Shown here: positions 17,021 through 26,904 of the stretch, in pieces
Position numbering within the stretch: position 1 is the stretch's first letter
Layout of the letters: the number at the start of each line of letters is the position of its first letter
From: Deinococcus ruber
GTDB taxonomy: Bacteria > Deinococcota > Deinococci > Deinococcales > Deinococcaceae
DNA: 54,764 nucleotides
Assembly: GCF_014648095.1 (NCBI RefSeq)
Contig: NZ_BMQL01000027.1
Location: forward strand, 1-54,764
Direction of reading: 5' to 3'
Translations under genes and position numbers: made by a program
The notes under the pieces: generated by a model
The model's input: the letters and a program-made list of their open reading frames with translations, nothing else
Told to the model about the DNA's origin: nothing
The model's database searches: none

Positions 17021-17851
17021 CTACAGCAGGCGACCCGTGTTCTGCTCGCGTGGGCTGGGCACCTTGACCGGCACGCCACGCGCCAGCAGCACCTCACGCA
17101 GCACCGGAATGTTCCTGAGGGCGTGGCCCCGCGTGGTGTTTTCGAACAGGATATACAATTCTTCGGTCTCCTCGGCCACTGCCGCGATCTGCTCGGCCCA
17201 GCCGTCGAGTTCATCGCGGGAATACGAATAATCGTGGCGCTCGGCTGCGCTGCCTCCTTCCCACCAGCTGCCCTTGTTGCGCCCGTGCAGCCGCAGATAC
17301 CCGACCTCGCCGGTAATATGCAGCTGCGGCTCGGGCATGCCGCCCACCGGGGGGTAATCGGGGCTGACCCACAGCAGGCCGTACTCGCTCATGCCCGCCC
17401 GCACCTCGGGCCTGTCCCAGCTGCCGTGCCGCAGCTCGACCGCCAGTTCGTGCCCGGCAAAGCGCTCGGCCAGTTGCAGCAGATACTGACGATTTTCGGG
17501 CGTCCGGTGAAACGAGTACGGAAACTGCGCGATATACGGCCCCATCACACCTGCCTCGCGCAGAGGCTCGGGGCTTTGCAGCATGCGGTCGAAATCGCTG
17601 TCTTCGGGCTTGCGGGCATGCGTGAACACCTGATGCAGCTTCACGGTAAAGCGCGTCCGGCCTCCGCTCTTGCGGGCCATCCCTTCGAAGGCTTTCAGGC
17701 CGGGAATACCGTAAAAACTGCTGTTCAGTTCCACCGCGTCGAAGGCATGTGAATACACCTCCAGATAATCCGCACTCTTGGTGCCCGGTTCGTACAGCAG
17801 CCCCAGCCAGTCGTCGTTGGAATAGCCGCCTGTGCCGATATACACCTTCAT
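17021..17851 (-). CDS. DUF72 family protein
   Basis: The 276-residue protein starts MKVYIGTGGYSNDDWLG and contains LEVYSHAFDAVELNSSFYG and AVELRHGSWDRPEV, which are DUF72 signatures (TIM-barrel fold, function unknown). The C-terminus has LFENTTRGHALRNI, resembling the family's NN-containing motif near the end. TACCCT is 6 nt before the ATG at 17851 (leaderless); 61 further codons are open upstream but are low-complexity. Confidence 0.88.
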   Translation of the reverse strand: MKVYIGTGGYSNDDWLGLLYEPGTKSADYLEVYSHAFDAVELNSSFYGIPGLKAFEGMARKSGGRTRFTVKLHQVFTHARKPEDSDFDRMLQSPEPLREAGVMGPYIAQFPYSFHRTPENRQYLLQLAERFAGHELAVELRHGSWDRPEVRAGMSEYGLLWVSPDYPPVGGMPEPQLHITGEVGYLRLHGRNKGSWWEGGSAAERHDYSYSRDELDGWAEQIAAVAEETEELYILFENTTRGHALRNIPVLREVLLARGVPVKVPSPREQNTGRLL

Positions 17852-17978
17852 GCGTTCAGGGTAACGAAAGGCAGCCCAGCGCGGCACAAACGCAGCTTGA
17901 GACGCTCTTTGCATCGGCGGCTTCGGGTTTGGATTCAGGTTCAGGCTCGGAGCCGAATTCAGGTTATGGTACGGAAAG

Positions 17979-18368
17979 ATGAACGACTTCTCCCGTTTCG
18001 AGGTGTCGGAACTGCGGACGCTGGCCCAGCGCATCCGTACACTGATGCTGACCTTCTATCTGAGCCTGCTCGCCCGCGTCCTGATCACGCTGGTCGCCAC
18101 GACCTTCCATCTGGATACCCGTCTAGTGGCCTTCGCGAGCCTGCTCATCACGGTCTGGGTGGCGTTTTTCTTCTTCCGGTTCGCGGTGGCGGCCAAGCTG
18201 CCCTTTCCTTGGCTGTATCTGCTGTCGGTGGTGATCGTGTCGGTGCTGCTGCCGAGTATCGGGCTGCTGTTGGTCGCGCTGCTGGTGCTGCTGGTCAATC
18301 TGCGGGTCTTCCGGGCGCGTGGCATTCCTATCGGTCCACTGGGGCCAGACGAGCGGGCCATCGGATAG
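17979..18368 (+). CDS. Small integral membrane protein
   Basis: The 129-residue protein has about four hydrophobic segments: near residues 22-42, 50-68, 75-92 and 94-108. It has a charged N-terminus (FEVSELRTLAQRIR) and a short polar tail. No family is recognised. TATGGT lies 8 nt before the ATG and GGAAAG is next to it, so either a leaderless or a short-leader start is possible. It precedes dus on the same strand with a 78-nt gap. Confidence 0.7.
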   Translation: MNDFSRFEVSELRTLAQRIRTLMLTFYLSLLARVLITLVATTFHLDTRLVAFASLLITVWVAFFFFRFAVAAKLPFPWLYLLSVVIVSVLLPSIGLLLVALLVLLVNLRVFRARGIPIGPLGPDERAIG

Positions 18369-18446
18369 AGCGCCCCGTTGCGTCTTCAGGGGCAGGAAAA
18401 GGGCAGACGCACGGCATTGTCCGGGCAAATCATTTAACATGATGGT

Positions 18447-19460
18447 ATGACACAGGGCTTCTATGCACAGCGACTTTCCCACCCGGGCGCGGTGCTGGCC
18501 CCGATGGCGGGCTACAGCGACGCGCCTATGCGCCAGCTCGCGGCAGAGCAGGGGGCACGCTGGACGGTCAGCGAGATGATCAGCGCACGCGGCCTGGTGC
18601 TGGGCAACGAGGGGCCAGACCTGAATCTGGGCCGCCCCTACAGCGGCGAAACGCAGCGGGTGGTTCAGCTGTTCGGGGCAGAGCCCGACATCCTGGCCGA
18701 AGGAGCGCGGCGGGCGCTGAGCTGGTTCGGCGCTGCTGCCATCGACCTGAACATGGGCTGCCCGGTGCCCAAGGTGAAGGGGCGCGGCGGAGCCTGCCTG
18801 CTTCAGACGCCGGAACTGGCCTGCACGCTGATCGGGGCGATGCGGGCGGCGGTGGATGTAGACGTCAGTGCCAAGATTCGCCTCGGCTGGGACAGCATGC
18901 GGGCGGTGGAGGTGGCGCAGGGGCTGGAAGCGGCGGGCGCCGCGCTCATCACCGTACACGGGCGCACCAGTGCCCAGCGGTACAACGGTGAAGCCGACTG
19001 GGACGCCATCGCCCAGGTGGCCGCCAGCGTGCAGATTCCGGTGGTGGGCAGCGGCGACGTGAAGACCCTGGACACCCTGCGCCAGCGGCAGCGCAGCGGA
19101 GTCGCCGCCGTGATGGTCGGGCGCGGCGCGGTGGGAAACCCCTGGCTGTTTGCACAGGCGGCGGGGCTCCGCGCCGAAACCGACGTGCCCAACGACTTCG
19201 AACGGGCAGCGGCGGCTCTGCGGCACGTTGCCCTGAACACCGAATGGTACGGCGAGCGGCGCGGCCTGATCCAGATGCGAAAGGTGCTGCCGCAGTACTT
19301 CCCGCATCATCCGCAGTGGCGGGAATCACTGGTGAGTCTAGACACGTTGGAAGACGTGCAGCACACTCTTGAACGGCTGCTGGCCTCGTCGGGAACGCCC
19401 CCTGTCACACATACCCCCGCGCCGTCCTTCGCCACGCGCTATGATCAGGTCAGGTCATGA
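18447..19460 (+). CDS. tRNA-dihydrouridine synthase
   Basis: The 337-residue flavoenzyme reduces uridine to dihydrouridine in the tRNA D-loop. It has the flavin-binding start [15 protein letters not shown] and the signature [20 protein letters not shown] with the catalytic cysteine. [21 protein letters not shown] and [14 protein letters not shown] also match. It looks most like the DusB branch. TAACAT is 6 nt before the ATG (leaderless). Its TGA overlaps the ATG of the DinB-family gene. Confidence 0.93.
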   Translation: MTQGFYAQRLSHPGAVLAPMAGYSDAPMRQLAAEQGARWTVSEMISARGLVLGNEGPDLNLGRPYSGETQRVVQLFGAEPDILAEGARRALSWFGAAAIDLNMGCPVPKVKGRGGACLLQTPELACTLIGAMRAAVDVDVSAKIRLGWDSMRAVEVAQGLEAAGAALITVHGRTSAQRYNGEADWDAIAQVAASVQIPVVGSGDVKTLDTLRQRQRSGVAAVMVGRGAVGNPWLFAQAAGLRAETDVPNDFERAAAALRHVALNTEWYGERRGLIQMRKVLPQYFPHHPQWRESLVSLDTLEDVQHTLERLLASSGTPPVTHTPAPSFATRYDQVRS

Positions 19461-19975
19461 ACGTTCCCGAATACTACGACTATCTGACGGCTGCCCGCGA
19501 GCAGCTCTGGAACTTTCTCAGGGCGCTGCCCGTGGACGATCTGAACCGCGACCTCATTCCCGGCGACCGCTTCAAGAACATTAAAGACCTGCTGCTTCAC
19601 GTCATCGACTTCGAAGATCACTGGATTCATGGCGTGGCACGCGGCGCAAACGGCTACCTCGACCAGGATTACCGCCACGACTGGCGCATTCCGCATGCCG
19701 AACAGTACGATCTGGCCTGGATTCTGAGTTACGGACGCAGCGTACAGGCCGAAACCCGGCGTTTTCTGGCAACTCAGCCCAACCTCGACAGCGAAGTGGC
19801 GCTCATCAGTGACGATCCCGAGGTCAGCACCGTCTCGCTCGATCAGCTGTTGTGGAACGTCATGACGCATGAAGTTCGGCACACCGCCCAGATCGCTCTG
19901 CTGATCCGCATGCTGGGCCATACCCCGCCGTGGCTCGATTACCTGCGTTTCACCCGGCCCAAAGCCCTGCGCTAA
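19457..19975 (+). CDS. DinB-family putative metal-dependent protein
   Basis: The 172-residue four-helix-bundle protein of the DinB/YfiT type has the three expected metal histidines, in [14 protein letters not shown] and in [13 protein letters not shown]. Many members are thiol-dependent transferases or of unknown role; Deinococcus encodes many copies. It overlaps the dus stop codon by ATGA, so translation is coupled. Confidence 0.88.
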   Translation: MNVPEYYDYLTAAREQLWNFLRALPVDDLNRDLIPGDRFKNIKDLLLHVIDFEDHWIHGVARGANGYLDQDYRHDWRIPHAEQYDLAWILSYGRSVQAETRRFLATQPNLDSEVALISDDPEVSTVSLDQLLWNVMTHEVRHTAQIALLIRMLGHTPPWLDYLRFTRPKALR

Positions 19976-20001
19976 GCAGCTCTTCAGAAGAGAGCGTCAG
20001 A

Positions 20002-20030
20002 CACGCCGGAGGCCCACTGCTTCCGGCGTG
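20002..20030. terminator. Terminator after the DinB-family gene
   Basis: CACGCCGGA and TCCGGCGTG form a perfect 9-bp stem with an 11-nt loop. The only T-rich tail is CTGCTGTTT. Confidence 0.6.
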
Positions 20031-20057
20031 CTGCTGTTTGCCGCTACACTTGCCAGC

Positions 20058-21074
20058 ATGGCTGTTCTCGTGTCTGGCACCGCTGTTACCTTCATTCCCC
20101 CGCCCGGCGCAGTGGCCCTGAGCGGCGACTTCACCGACTGGACGAAGCGCCCCGCCATCCCGGTGCAGCAGGGCCGCCCCATCACGCTGACGCTGCCGCG
20201 TGGAGCCTGGGTGGAATACGCCTGGGTGGGTGCAGACGGCAAACCGTTTGCCGACCCCGACAACCCGCAGCGCAGCCTGAACCCGTGGTGGAACTACCCC
20301 CGCGCCGTGCAGGTGGGTGAGTACCGTCAGCACCCCCTGCTGAGCGCCGACCTGCCGCCCCAGCGCGGCGAAGCGCACCGCCTGAGCTGGGAAGGCGGCG
20401 TGTTTCCCGGCACCCGCCGCGCCATCGTGTACACGCCGCCCGGCTACGACGCCGCGCAGACGTATCCGGTGTACTACGTGCAGGACGGCGTGGCCTTCTA
20501 CCGCACCGGCAAGCTGGGCGAGCTGATGGACAGAGCGCTGAGCCTGAACCTGATCCGGCCCGCCGTGCTGGTGTTCGTGGAACCGGGCGAGCGCAACGAA
20601 GAATACTACCTGAATGACCGCTACCTCGATTTTCTGCGGGCCGAGGTGTTTACGCGGGTGGAAGGCACTTACAGCGTGGCCGAAGACGCGGCGGGGCGTG
20701 GGCTGTGGGGAGCCAGTCTGGGCGGCCTGATCAGTCTGTATCTGGGCAGCCGCCACCCGGAGCTGTTCGGCGCGGTGGTCAGTCATTCCGGGGCGTTTAT
20801 TGCCCACCCGCAGGGGCGCAGCGGCACCACCATCGACACCACCACCGCCGGAGAATGGCTGCGTACCGAGCTGACCCAGCAGCCCCCACACCATCTGCGC
20901 GTGAGCCTGGACACCGGAACGCTGGAATGGCTGGCGGCCCCCAACCGCCGCATGGCCGCCGCGCTGATGGACGCAGGGATAGAGCACCAGTACCGCGAGT
21001 ACCAGAGCGGCCACAACTGGGTGACGTGGCGCGGCGCACTGCCGGAAGCGCTGCTGTACATGCAGGGCATCTGA
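20058..21074 (+). CDS. Esterase of the enterochelin-esterase/esterase D type
   Basis: The 338-residue alpha/beta hydrolase has an N-terminal beta domain (FIPPPGAVALSGDFTDW, CBM48/Fes-N-like) and a C-terminal esterase domain. The nucleophile elbow is GASLGG, preceded by YPVYYVQDGVAFY; the catalytic His is in YQSGHNWVTW. Such enzymes cleave siderophore esters or carbohydrate esters; no signal peptide is visible and the substrate is not known. TACACT 7 nt before the ATG at 20058 makes this the likely start; ten codons upstream are open. Confidence 0.85.
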   Translation: MAVLVSGTAVTFIPPPGAVALSGDFTDWTKRPAIPVQQGRPITLTLPRGAWVEYAWVGADGKPFADPDNPQRSLNPWWNYPRAVQVGEYRQHPLLSADLPPQRGEAHRLSWEGGVFPGTRRAIVYTPPGYDAAQTYPVYYVQDGVAFYRTGKLGELMDRALSLNLIRPAVLVFVEPGERNEEYYLNDRYLDFLRAEVFTRVEGTYSVAEDAAGRGLWGASLGGLISLYLGSRHPELFGAVVSHSGAFIAHPQGRSGTTIDTTTAGEWLRTELTQQPPHHLRVSLDTGTLEWLAAPNRRMAAALMDAGIEHQYREYQSGHNWVTWRGALPEALLYMQGI

Positions 21075-21104
21075 GTTCAGGCAGAAGGGAGTTCAGGCAG
21101 AAGG
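21073..21104 (+). repeat. Perfect 16-bp tandem duplication
   Basis: GAGTTCAGGCAGAAGG occurs twice with no gap. The first copy begins inside the stop codon of the esterase gene. Confidence 0.9.
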
Positions 21105-21155
21105 AGCGCTGAGCGTGCTGTTCCGTTCTTCATCTGACTGCGGCATCATCGCTGC

Positions 21156-22199
<1,044 letters not shown>

Positions 22200-22204
22200 A
22201 GCGT

Positions 22205-22292
22205 GTGGCGTGTGGCTCGTGGCCTGTGGGAACGGCCCAGGCTCCTGAAGACTCGCAGGAGTTCCGGGCTGTTTCGACAAGCCACACGCCAC
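22205..22292. repeat. 88-bp composite inverted repeat between genes
   Basis: GTGGCGTGTGGCT (22205-22217) is exactly inverted at 22280-22292. Inside are a second imperfect pair (AACGGCCC/GGGCTGTT) and CTCCTG/CAGGAG. The whole gap can fold into one long hairpin. It may act as a terminator or be a small palindromic repeat element. Confidence 0.75.
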
Positions 22293-22308
22293 CTGCTCCA
22301 AGCTCCCC

Positions 22309-23133
22309 ATGAACTTCCCCACCACCTGCCCGCACTGCGGCCATACCGTCCAGACCGAATACCTCGACAGCGGCATTCACGACCTGACCTGCCCGAACTG
22401 TCAGCAGCGCTGGGTGCTGTTTATTCGCAAGCACCGCTTCGAGATGCTGTTCGATCTGGGCACCCGCGCCCTGCTGATGGGCTTTGCCCGCGAGGCGGTG
22501 TCCAACTTCGCTTCGGCGCTGGAGCGCTGCTTCGAGTTCTACCTGAAAGCGGCGCTGCTGGAGCGGGCCGCCAGCGAACACCGCGACCTGCTGGTGGTCA
22601 GCCGCGAGCTGGACGCCACCTGGAAGCTGCTGGTCAGCCAGAGCGAGCGGCAGCTGGGAGCCTTTGCCGCCGTGTATTTCAGCCGCCAGGGACAGGCCCC
22701 CGACTTTCTGACGCCGCAGAGCCTTCAGGCCGATTTTCGCAACCGGGTGATTCACAGAGGGTATCTGCCGCGTGAAGAGGAGGTGGACGCCTACGCGGCG
22801 CGGCTGTTCGCCATCATGAACAGGCTGCTGGAAGAGCTGGGCGACGCGGCACTTCAGGTCACGGTGTTGCAGGAACGCGAGTACGCCGCCGCCCTCGACC
22901 TGCTGCCCGGCAACGTCACCGCCGTCTTCGAGGAGCACCCAGGCATGTTCCGCACCCGCCGCGAGCAGACCAACCCGCCGCAGCTCGGCAGCCCTGCCAG
23001 CGTGCCACCCACCCCCAGAAGCGCCGCCAGCTCTACCCCCAGCCCTGTTCTGAACGATGCCGCCGCCTTTCAGACTGCTCTGCGGGAACGCGGCACACTG
23101 GTTGCCGAGCTGTTCGGGAAGAGAAAGAGTTAA
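22309..23133 (+). CDS. Zinc-ribbon hypothetical protein
   Basis: The 274-residue protein starts with a zinc ribbon (CPHC at residues 7-10, CPNC at 28-31). A helical domain follows (about 40-210) with AREAVSNFASALERCFEFYLKA and FRNRVIHRGYLPREEEVDAYA, the latter resembling HEPN/Abi-like or MAE_28990-type helices. The Ser/Pro-rich tail from residue 225 is probably disordered. Function is unknown; an RNA-related or phage-defence role would be speculation. It lies behind the composite inverted repeat and has no clear leaderless box. Confidence 0.7.
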   Translation: MNFPTTCPHCGHTVQTEYLDSGIHDLTCPNCQQRWVLFIRKHRFEMLFDLGTRALLMGFAREAVSNFASALERCFEFYLKAALLERAASEHRDLLVVSRELDATWKLLVSQSERQLGAFAAVYFSRQGQAPDFLTPQSLQADFRNRVIHRGYLPREEEVDAYAARLFAIMNRLLEELGDAALQVTVLQEREYAAALDLLPGNVTAVFEEHPGMFRTRREQTNPPQLGSPASVPPTPRSAASSTPSPVLNDAAAFQTALRERGTLVAELFGKRKS

Positions 23134-23174
23134 AGAGTGGCAACAGCGTCCTGAACGGCCTCCTTTCCTGACGC

Positions 23175-24404
23175 CTACCTTCTCAGCTTTTCTGGCAGCG
23201 CCGCCAGTTCTGCTACGCCGCCCGCCGCTGCGAACACGTCGAGGTGTGGCAGCGCCGCCGCCATGCCGCGTGCCAGTGGCAGATAGCCCGGCAAGCCCGC
23301 CAGCGGATTGAGCCACACCAGCCGGGCACTCAGGCGGTGCAGTTCGCGGGCAGCGTGGGCCAGTTTCTGCGGCTCTCCGGTGTCCAGACCATCGCTCAGA
23401 ATGATGGTGACGGTGCTGGGCGACAGCCGCGCCCGCTCATCCCCGATCAGCCGCTGCAAATTCTCTCCGATGCGGGTGCCGCCGCCCCAGGCGTCTCCCA
23501 GTGGGGGCAGGCTGAGCGTCCAGTGCTGATGCCCCGCGCCCGTCGAGCGCTCCAGCGACTGTGTCAGCGACTGGCGCAGCAGCGGCGTCAGGCGGGTCAG
23601 GGTGGTCGAGAAGCTGTAGACCTCGACGCGGCGCGTTCGCAGCATCAGGGCGGCGGCGTAGCGCAGCAGCAGATCGGTGTGGGGGGCCATGCTGCGGCTG
23701 GCGTCCAGCACGATCAGGAAGCGGGGCGCACGCAGCGGGTGGCGCTGAAAACGCGGCGTGGCCGGATCGCCGCCGGTTCGCAGAGCCGCGTGCAGCGTGC
23801 GCCGGAAATCGAAGCGCCTGCCGCTGGGGGCCGCTTTCCAGCGCCGCGTGCGTCCCAGCTTCACCTGACGAATCAGCGCCGAGGCCGCGTGCAGCAGTTC
23901 TTCGAGTTCGCCCCCATACGGCGCGGTTTCTTCGCTGACGCCCGCGTATGGGCTCATGCGGCTGCGGAGGTTCTGAGCGTCGGCGGTGTCGTCATCGTCG
24001 CTGCTGGCCTGCTGCTGGCGGCCTGCTGGCGTCGTCGGCCCGTCGCCCTCACCTTCCAGCGGTTCCGGCGGAGACGGCTGCTCCTGGCCCGGCTTTGCCG
24101 CCGAATCGGCATCTGGTTTCTGAACCCCGGAGGGCTGCGACGCGTCGTCTTCCGGGGTGGGCAGCAGGAAATGCTCGCGGAAGGCCCGGTTGAAGACTGG
24201 CTCCTGAGCGCGGTGGGAAGTCAGAATCATGCGGAGCGCGTCCTGAGCCTGCCCCGCATCGAGCACGTTCAGCACGTCCAGCGCCCGCGCCGCCGCCTCT
24301 GTTTCGCCCGGCCCCACCTGAAACCCCAGCGCCCGCAGCCGCGCCGTGAAGCTGATCAGCTTGCGGGCAAACTCGGTATGGACGGCAGGCACAGGTTGTG
24401 GCAT
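23175..24404 (-). CDS. VWA-domain protein, CoxE-like
   Basis: The 409-residue protein has a helical N-terminus (ISFTARLRALGFQVGPGETE), an acidic and Gln-rich linker around residues 85-140, and a C-terminal von Willebrand A domain. Its MIDAS motif is VLDASRSM, with DGLDTG further on. This matches the CoxE family, which works with a MoxR AAA+ ATPase (CoxD) to mature molybdenum hydroxylases. The MoxR gene is about 0.8 kb away on the same strand. The start at 24404 follows TACACT by 6 nt (leaderless). Confidence 0.87.
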   Translation of the reverse strand: MPQPVPAVHTEFARKLISFTARLRALGFQVGPGETEAAARALDVLNVLDAGQAQDALRMILTSHRAQEPVFNRAFREHFLLPTPEDDASQPSGVQKPDADSAAKPGQEQPSPPEPLEGEGDGPTTPAGRQQQASSDDDDTADAQNLRSRMSPYAGVSEETAPYGGELEELLHAASALIRQVKLGRTRRWKAAPSGRRFDFRRTLHAALRTGGDPATPRFQRHPLRAPRFLIVLDASRSMAPHTDLLLRYAAALMLRTRRVEVYSFSTTLTRLTPLLRQSLTQSLERSTGAGHQHWTLSLPPLGDAWGGGTRIGENLQRLIGDERARLSPSTVTIILSDGLDTGEPQKLAHAARELHRLSARLVWLNPLAGLPGYLPLARGMAAALPHLDVFAAAGGVAELAALPEKLRR

Positions 24405-24581
24405 CGCCTGAGTGTAGCCAAGGTGAGCGAGCTGGACAGTGGCCTGCACCGATCTTTGCCGCCACAGAGGTGCAGCAGGAAGATCAAAGCGCCAGCCCGT
24501 CTAAGCTTTTTGCCAACGCCGCCGCACGCCAGGCACCAGAGAACTATGCCCAACCTTAACAACCGCTGCCTAGCATCGGGC

Positions 24582-25094
24582 ATGACCATGACGAGCGTAA
24601 GAAAAACGGTGCAGGGGCGGTTTCCAGAAGTGATCCTGGGATTCAGCGTGCTGGGTTTTGCCTTTCTGCTGGCCGAGCTGATCGGCTACGAGCACTACGA
24701 GAAGGGCAGCCAGATCATCGGGTTCGTCTCGACCATCGTGGGGCTGCTCTTGAGTCTGCTGGGGTTCGTGCGCGGCAGCGGTATCCGGCGGGTGGTGCTG
24801 GGCCTGCTGGCGCTGCTGACGCTGGTCGGCCTCTTCGGGCTGAAGGAGCACAACGACACCCGCACCGAAGACGCCGCCAAATTCGCGCAGCGCCAGAGTC
24901 AGGCGAAGGCCGCAGGCACCACTGCACCCGCGCAGGACGGCCCTCCCGGTGAGGGCGGCAAGTTCCGCTCGAATATCCCGGTGCTGGCTCCGCTCAGCCT
25001 GAGTGGACTGGCCGCCCTCAGCTTTCTGGCGATTCTGGCACGGCGGCAGGAAGGCCAGCCGGAAGAAGTGCGGGCTGTGGGCGTCAGAGCGTAG
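24582..25094 (+). CDS. Membrane protein of unknown function
   Basis: The 170-residue protein has four likely transmembrane helices: about 18-34, 43-60, 68-85 and 135-153. A charged, Ala/Gln-rich segment (HNDTRTEDAAKFAQRQSQAK) lies between the third and fourth. TAGCAT is 5 nt before the ATG at 24582. The frame is open far upstream, but only as antisense to the VWA gene. It sits between the VWA and MoxR genes on the opposite strand, so it may be an unrelated insertion. A terminator follows. Confidence 0.75.
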   Translation: MTMTSVRKTVQGRFPEVILGFSVLGFAFLLAELIGYEHYEKGSQIIGFVSTIVGLLLSLLGFVRGSGIRRVVLGLLALLTLVGLFGLKEHNDTRTEDAAKFAQRQSQAKAAGTTAPAQDGPPGEGGKFRSNIPVLAPLSLSGLAALSFLAILARRQEGQPEEVRAVGVRA

Positions 25095-25136
25095 CGCCCC
25101 GCACCCCGTCGCGTCTCCCCCTCCATTTCCAGAATG

Positions 25137-25174
25137 CGTACAGTCGGAAGGTTCCCGGCTGTACGTTTGTCTTT
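25137..25174 (+). terminator. Terminator after the membrane protein gene
   Basis: CGTACAG pairs with CTGTACG, with inner GGAA/TTCC pairing, followed by TTTGTCTTT. Confidence 0.75.
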
Positions 25175-25227
25175 GAGGGACTGTGCCTGAATTCCAGCCG
25201 ATCAGCAGAATTTAATCGGAACTGATC

Positions 25228-26118
25228 TTACAGCCCGCGCATGGCCGCACCGATCAGCGCCTGCAAATTCAGCCCCACGAGCTGCTGATCTTCGCGCAGC
25301 TTCAGCACGCAGCCGAGCGTGTCGCGCACCACCTCGGGCGTGAGCATGTCCTGGTGCAGCAGCGTCAGCGCCTCGGCCCAGTCGAGCGTTTCGGCCACTC
25401 CCGGAGCCTTGCCCAGCGGCAGACTCCGCAGGTACGCCACCGCGCCGCCCACCTGCCGCGCCAGCCGTTCGCTCAGGCCGGGCAGCCGCGCCCGCAGAAT
25501 GTGCAGTTCGTCTTCCGGCGAGGGGTAATCGACCCACAGATACAGGCACCGCCGCCGCAGCGCGTCGCTCAGATCGCGGGCGCGGTTGCTGGTCAGAATG
25601 ACGTGGGGGCGCGTGACCGCCTGCACGGTGCCCAGCTCTGGAATGCTGATCTGCCACTCGGCCAGCAGTTCGAGCAGAAATGCCTCGAAGGCGTCGTCGG
25701 CGCGGTCGACTTCATCGATCAGCAGCACCGGGGCCACCGGCTGACTGATGGCCTCCAGCAGCGGGCGGCGCAGCAGAAAATCGGGGCCGTACAGATCCTG
25801 CTCACTCTGGCCCGCGTTGCCGCCCACCTCGTTCATCCGCAGCCGCAGCAACTGGCGCGGGTAATTCCACTCGTACAGCGCACTCTGGGCATCCAGCCCC
25901 TCGTAGCATTGCAGCCGGATCAGGCGGGTATTCAGCGCTAGGGCCAGCGTTTTGGCGGCTTCGGTCTTGCCGACTCCGGCGGGGCCTTCCAGCAGCAGCG
26001 GTTTTCCCAGCGCCGCGACCAGCGTGAGTGCGGTGGACAGCGGCCCAGACGCCACATAGCCGCGTTCCAGAAACGCGCTTTGCAGGCTGGCCCCTTGCAG
26101 ACTGGGGAGAAGAGTCAT
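25228..26118 (-). CDS. MoxR-family AAA+ ATPase (CoxD-like)
   Basis: The 296-residue ATPase has Walker A GPAGVGKTE (about residues 44-52), Walker B VLLIDEVDRADD, sensor 1 HVILTSNRARDLSDALRRRC, and a C-terminal lid. MoxR proteins act with VWA partners to insert or activate cofactors; the partner gene is nearby. The start at 26118 follows TAAGCT by 8 nt. The frame is open a further 195 codons, but only as antisense to the MocA-like gene. Confidence 0.9.
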   Translation of the reverse strand: MTLLPSLQGASLQSAFLERGYVASGPLSTALTLVAALGKPLLLEGPAGVGKTEAAKTLALALNTRLIRLQCYEGLDAQSALYEWNYPRQLLRLRMNEVGGNAGQSEQDLYGPDFLLRRPLLEAISQPVAPVLLIDEVDRADDAFEAFLLELLAEWQISIPELGTVQAVTRPHVILTSNRARDLSDALRRRCLYLWVDYPSPEDELHILRARLPGLSERLARQVGGAVAYLRSLPLGKAPGVAETLDWAEALTLLHQDMLTPEVVRDTLGCVLKLREDQQLVGLNLQALIGAAMRGL

Positions 26119-26205
26119 GTGGAGCCAGCTTAAAGCGTGGGGCCGGACGCAACAAGGCGCAGTTCTTGCAGTCTGCCCCGGCGCTCCGGGCGCTACACTC
26201 CGCCC

Positions 26206-26841
26206 ATGCCCTCTCCTTCCGTGTCCGGCGTGCTGCTGGCGGCTGGCTCGTCGCGCCGCCTGGGACAGCCCAAGCAACTGCTGATGCTGGCAGGACAGCC
26301 GCTCGTTCGGCGCAGTACGCGGGCGCTGCTGGACGCTCGGCCTTCCGGCGGGGTGCTGGTGGTGGTGCCGCCCGGCCCGCTGGGGCAACAGGTTCGCAGC
26401 GCACTGGACGGGCTGGACGTGCGTTTTGCCGAATGCCCCGCCCCCGAACTCGGCATCTCGGAGAGCTTCCGGGCGGCGCTGGCAGCCCTGCCCCCCGACA
26501 CCGACGCTGCGTATTTCGCACTGGCCGATATGCCGCTGGTGAGCGCCGCCATGCACAGGCAGCTTCTGGACGTGTACGAGCACACCCACGCGCCGCTGGT
26601 GCTGGCCCGCTTCGGCCCGGAGGGTGTGCGTGCGCCGCCCCACCTGTTCCGCGCCGACCTGTTCGCCCACTTCGACCAGCAGGGCGACCACGGCCCCCGC
26701 CACCTGATCCGCGAGTACGCCGATCAGACGCAGTGGGTGGAGTTGCCGGGCTGGGCGCTGCGCGATCTGGACACACCGGAAGACGTGGCGGGCATGGAAG
26801 CGGCGATCAAAGACACGCTGGGTGATGAATCAGAGGAATGA
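26206..26841 (+). CDS. MocA/MobA-like molybdenum cofactor nucleotidyltransferase
   Basis: The 211-residue protein has the nucleotidyltransferase start GVLLAAGSSRRLGQPKQLL, in which LAAGxSxRxGxxK binds NTP, and the metal-binding ALADMPLVS. This is the MocA/CoxS-maturation type (CTP:molybdopterin cytidylyltransferase) rather than MobA, but that distinction is an inference. It diverges from the MoxR gene. TACACT lies 6 nt before the ATG. Confidence 0.88.
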   Translation: MPSPSVSGVLLAAGSSRRLGQPKQLLMLAGQPLVRRSTRALLDARPSGGVLVVVPPGPLGQQVRSALDGLDVRFAECPAPELGISESFRAALAALPPDTDAAYFALADMPLVSAAMHRQLLDVYEHTHAPLVLARFGPEGVRAPPHLFRADLFAHFDQQGDHGPRHLIREYADQTQWVELPGWALRDLDTPEDVAGMEAAIKDTLGDESEE

Positions 26842-26904
26842 TCGGAAGTGGGAAAGCGGAAGCTGCCGTTTTTCATCACCCATCCCTCCTCACCCATCAC
26901 ATCC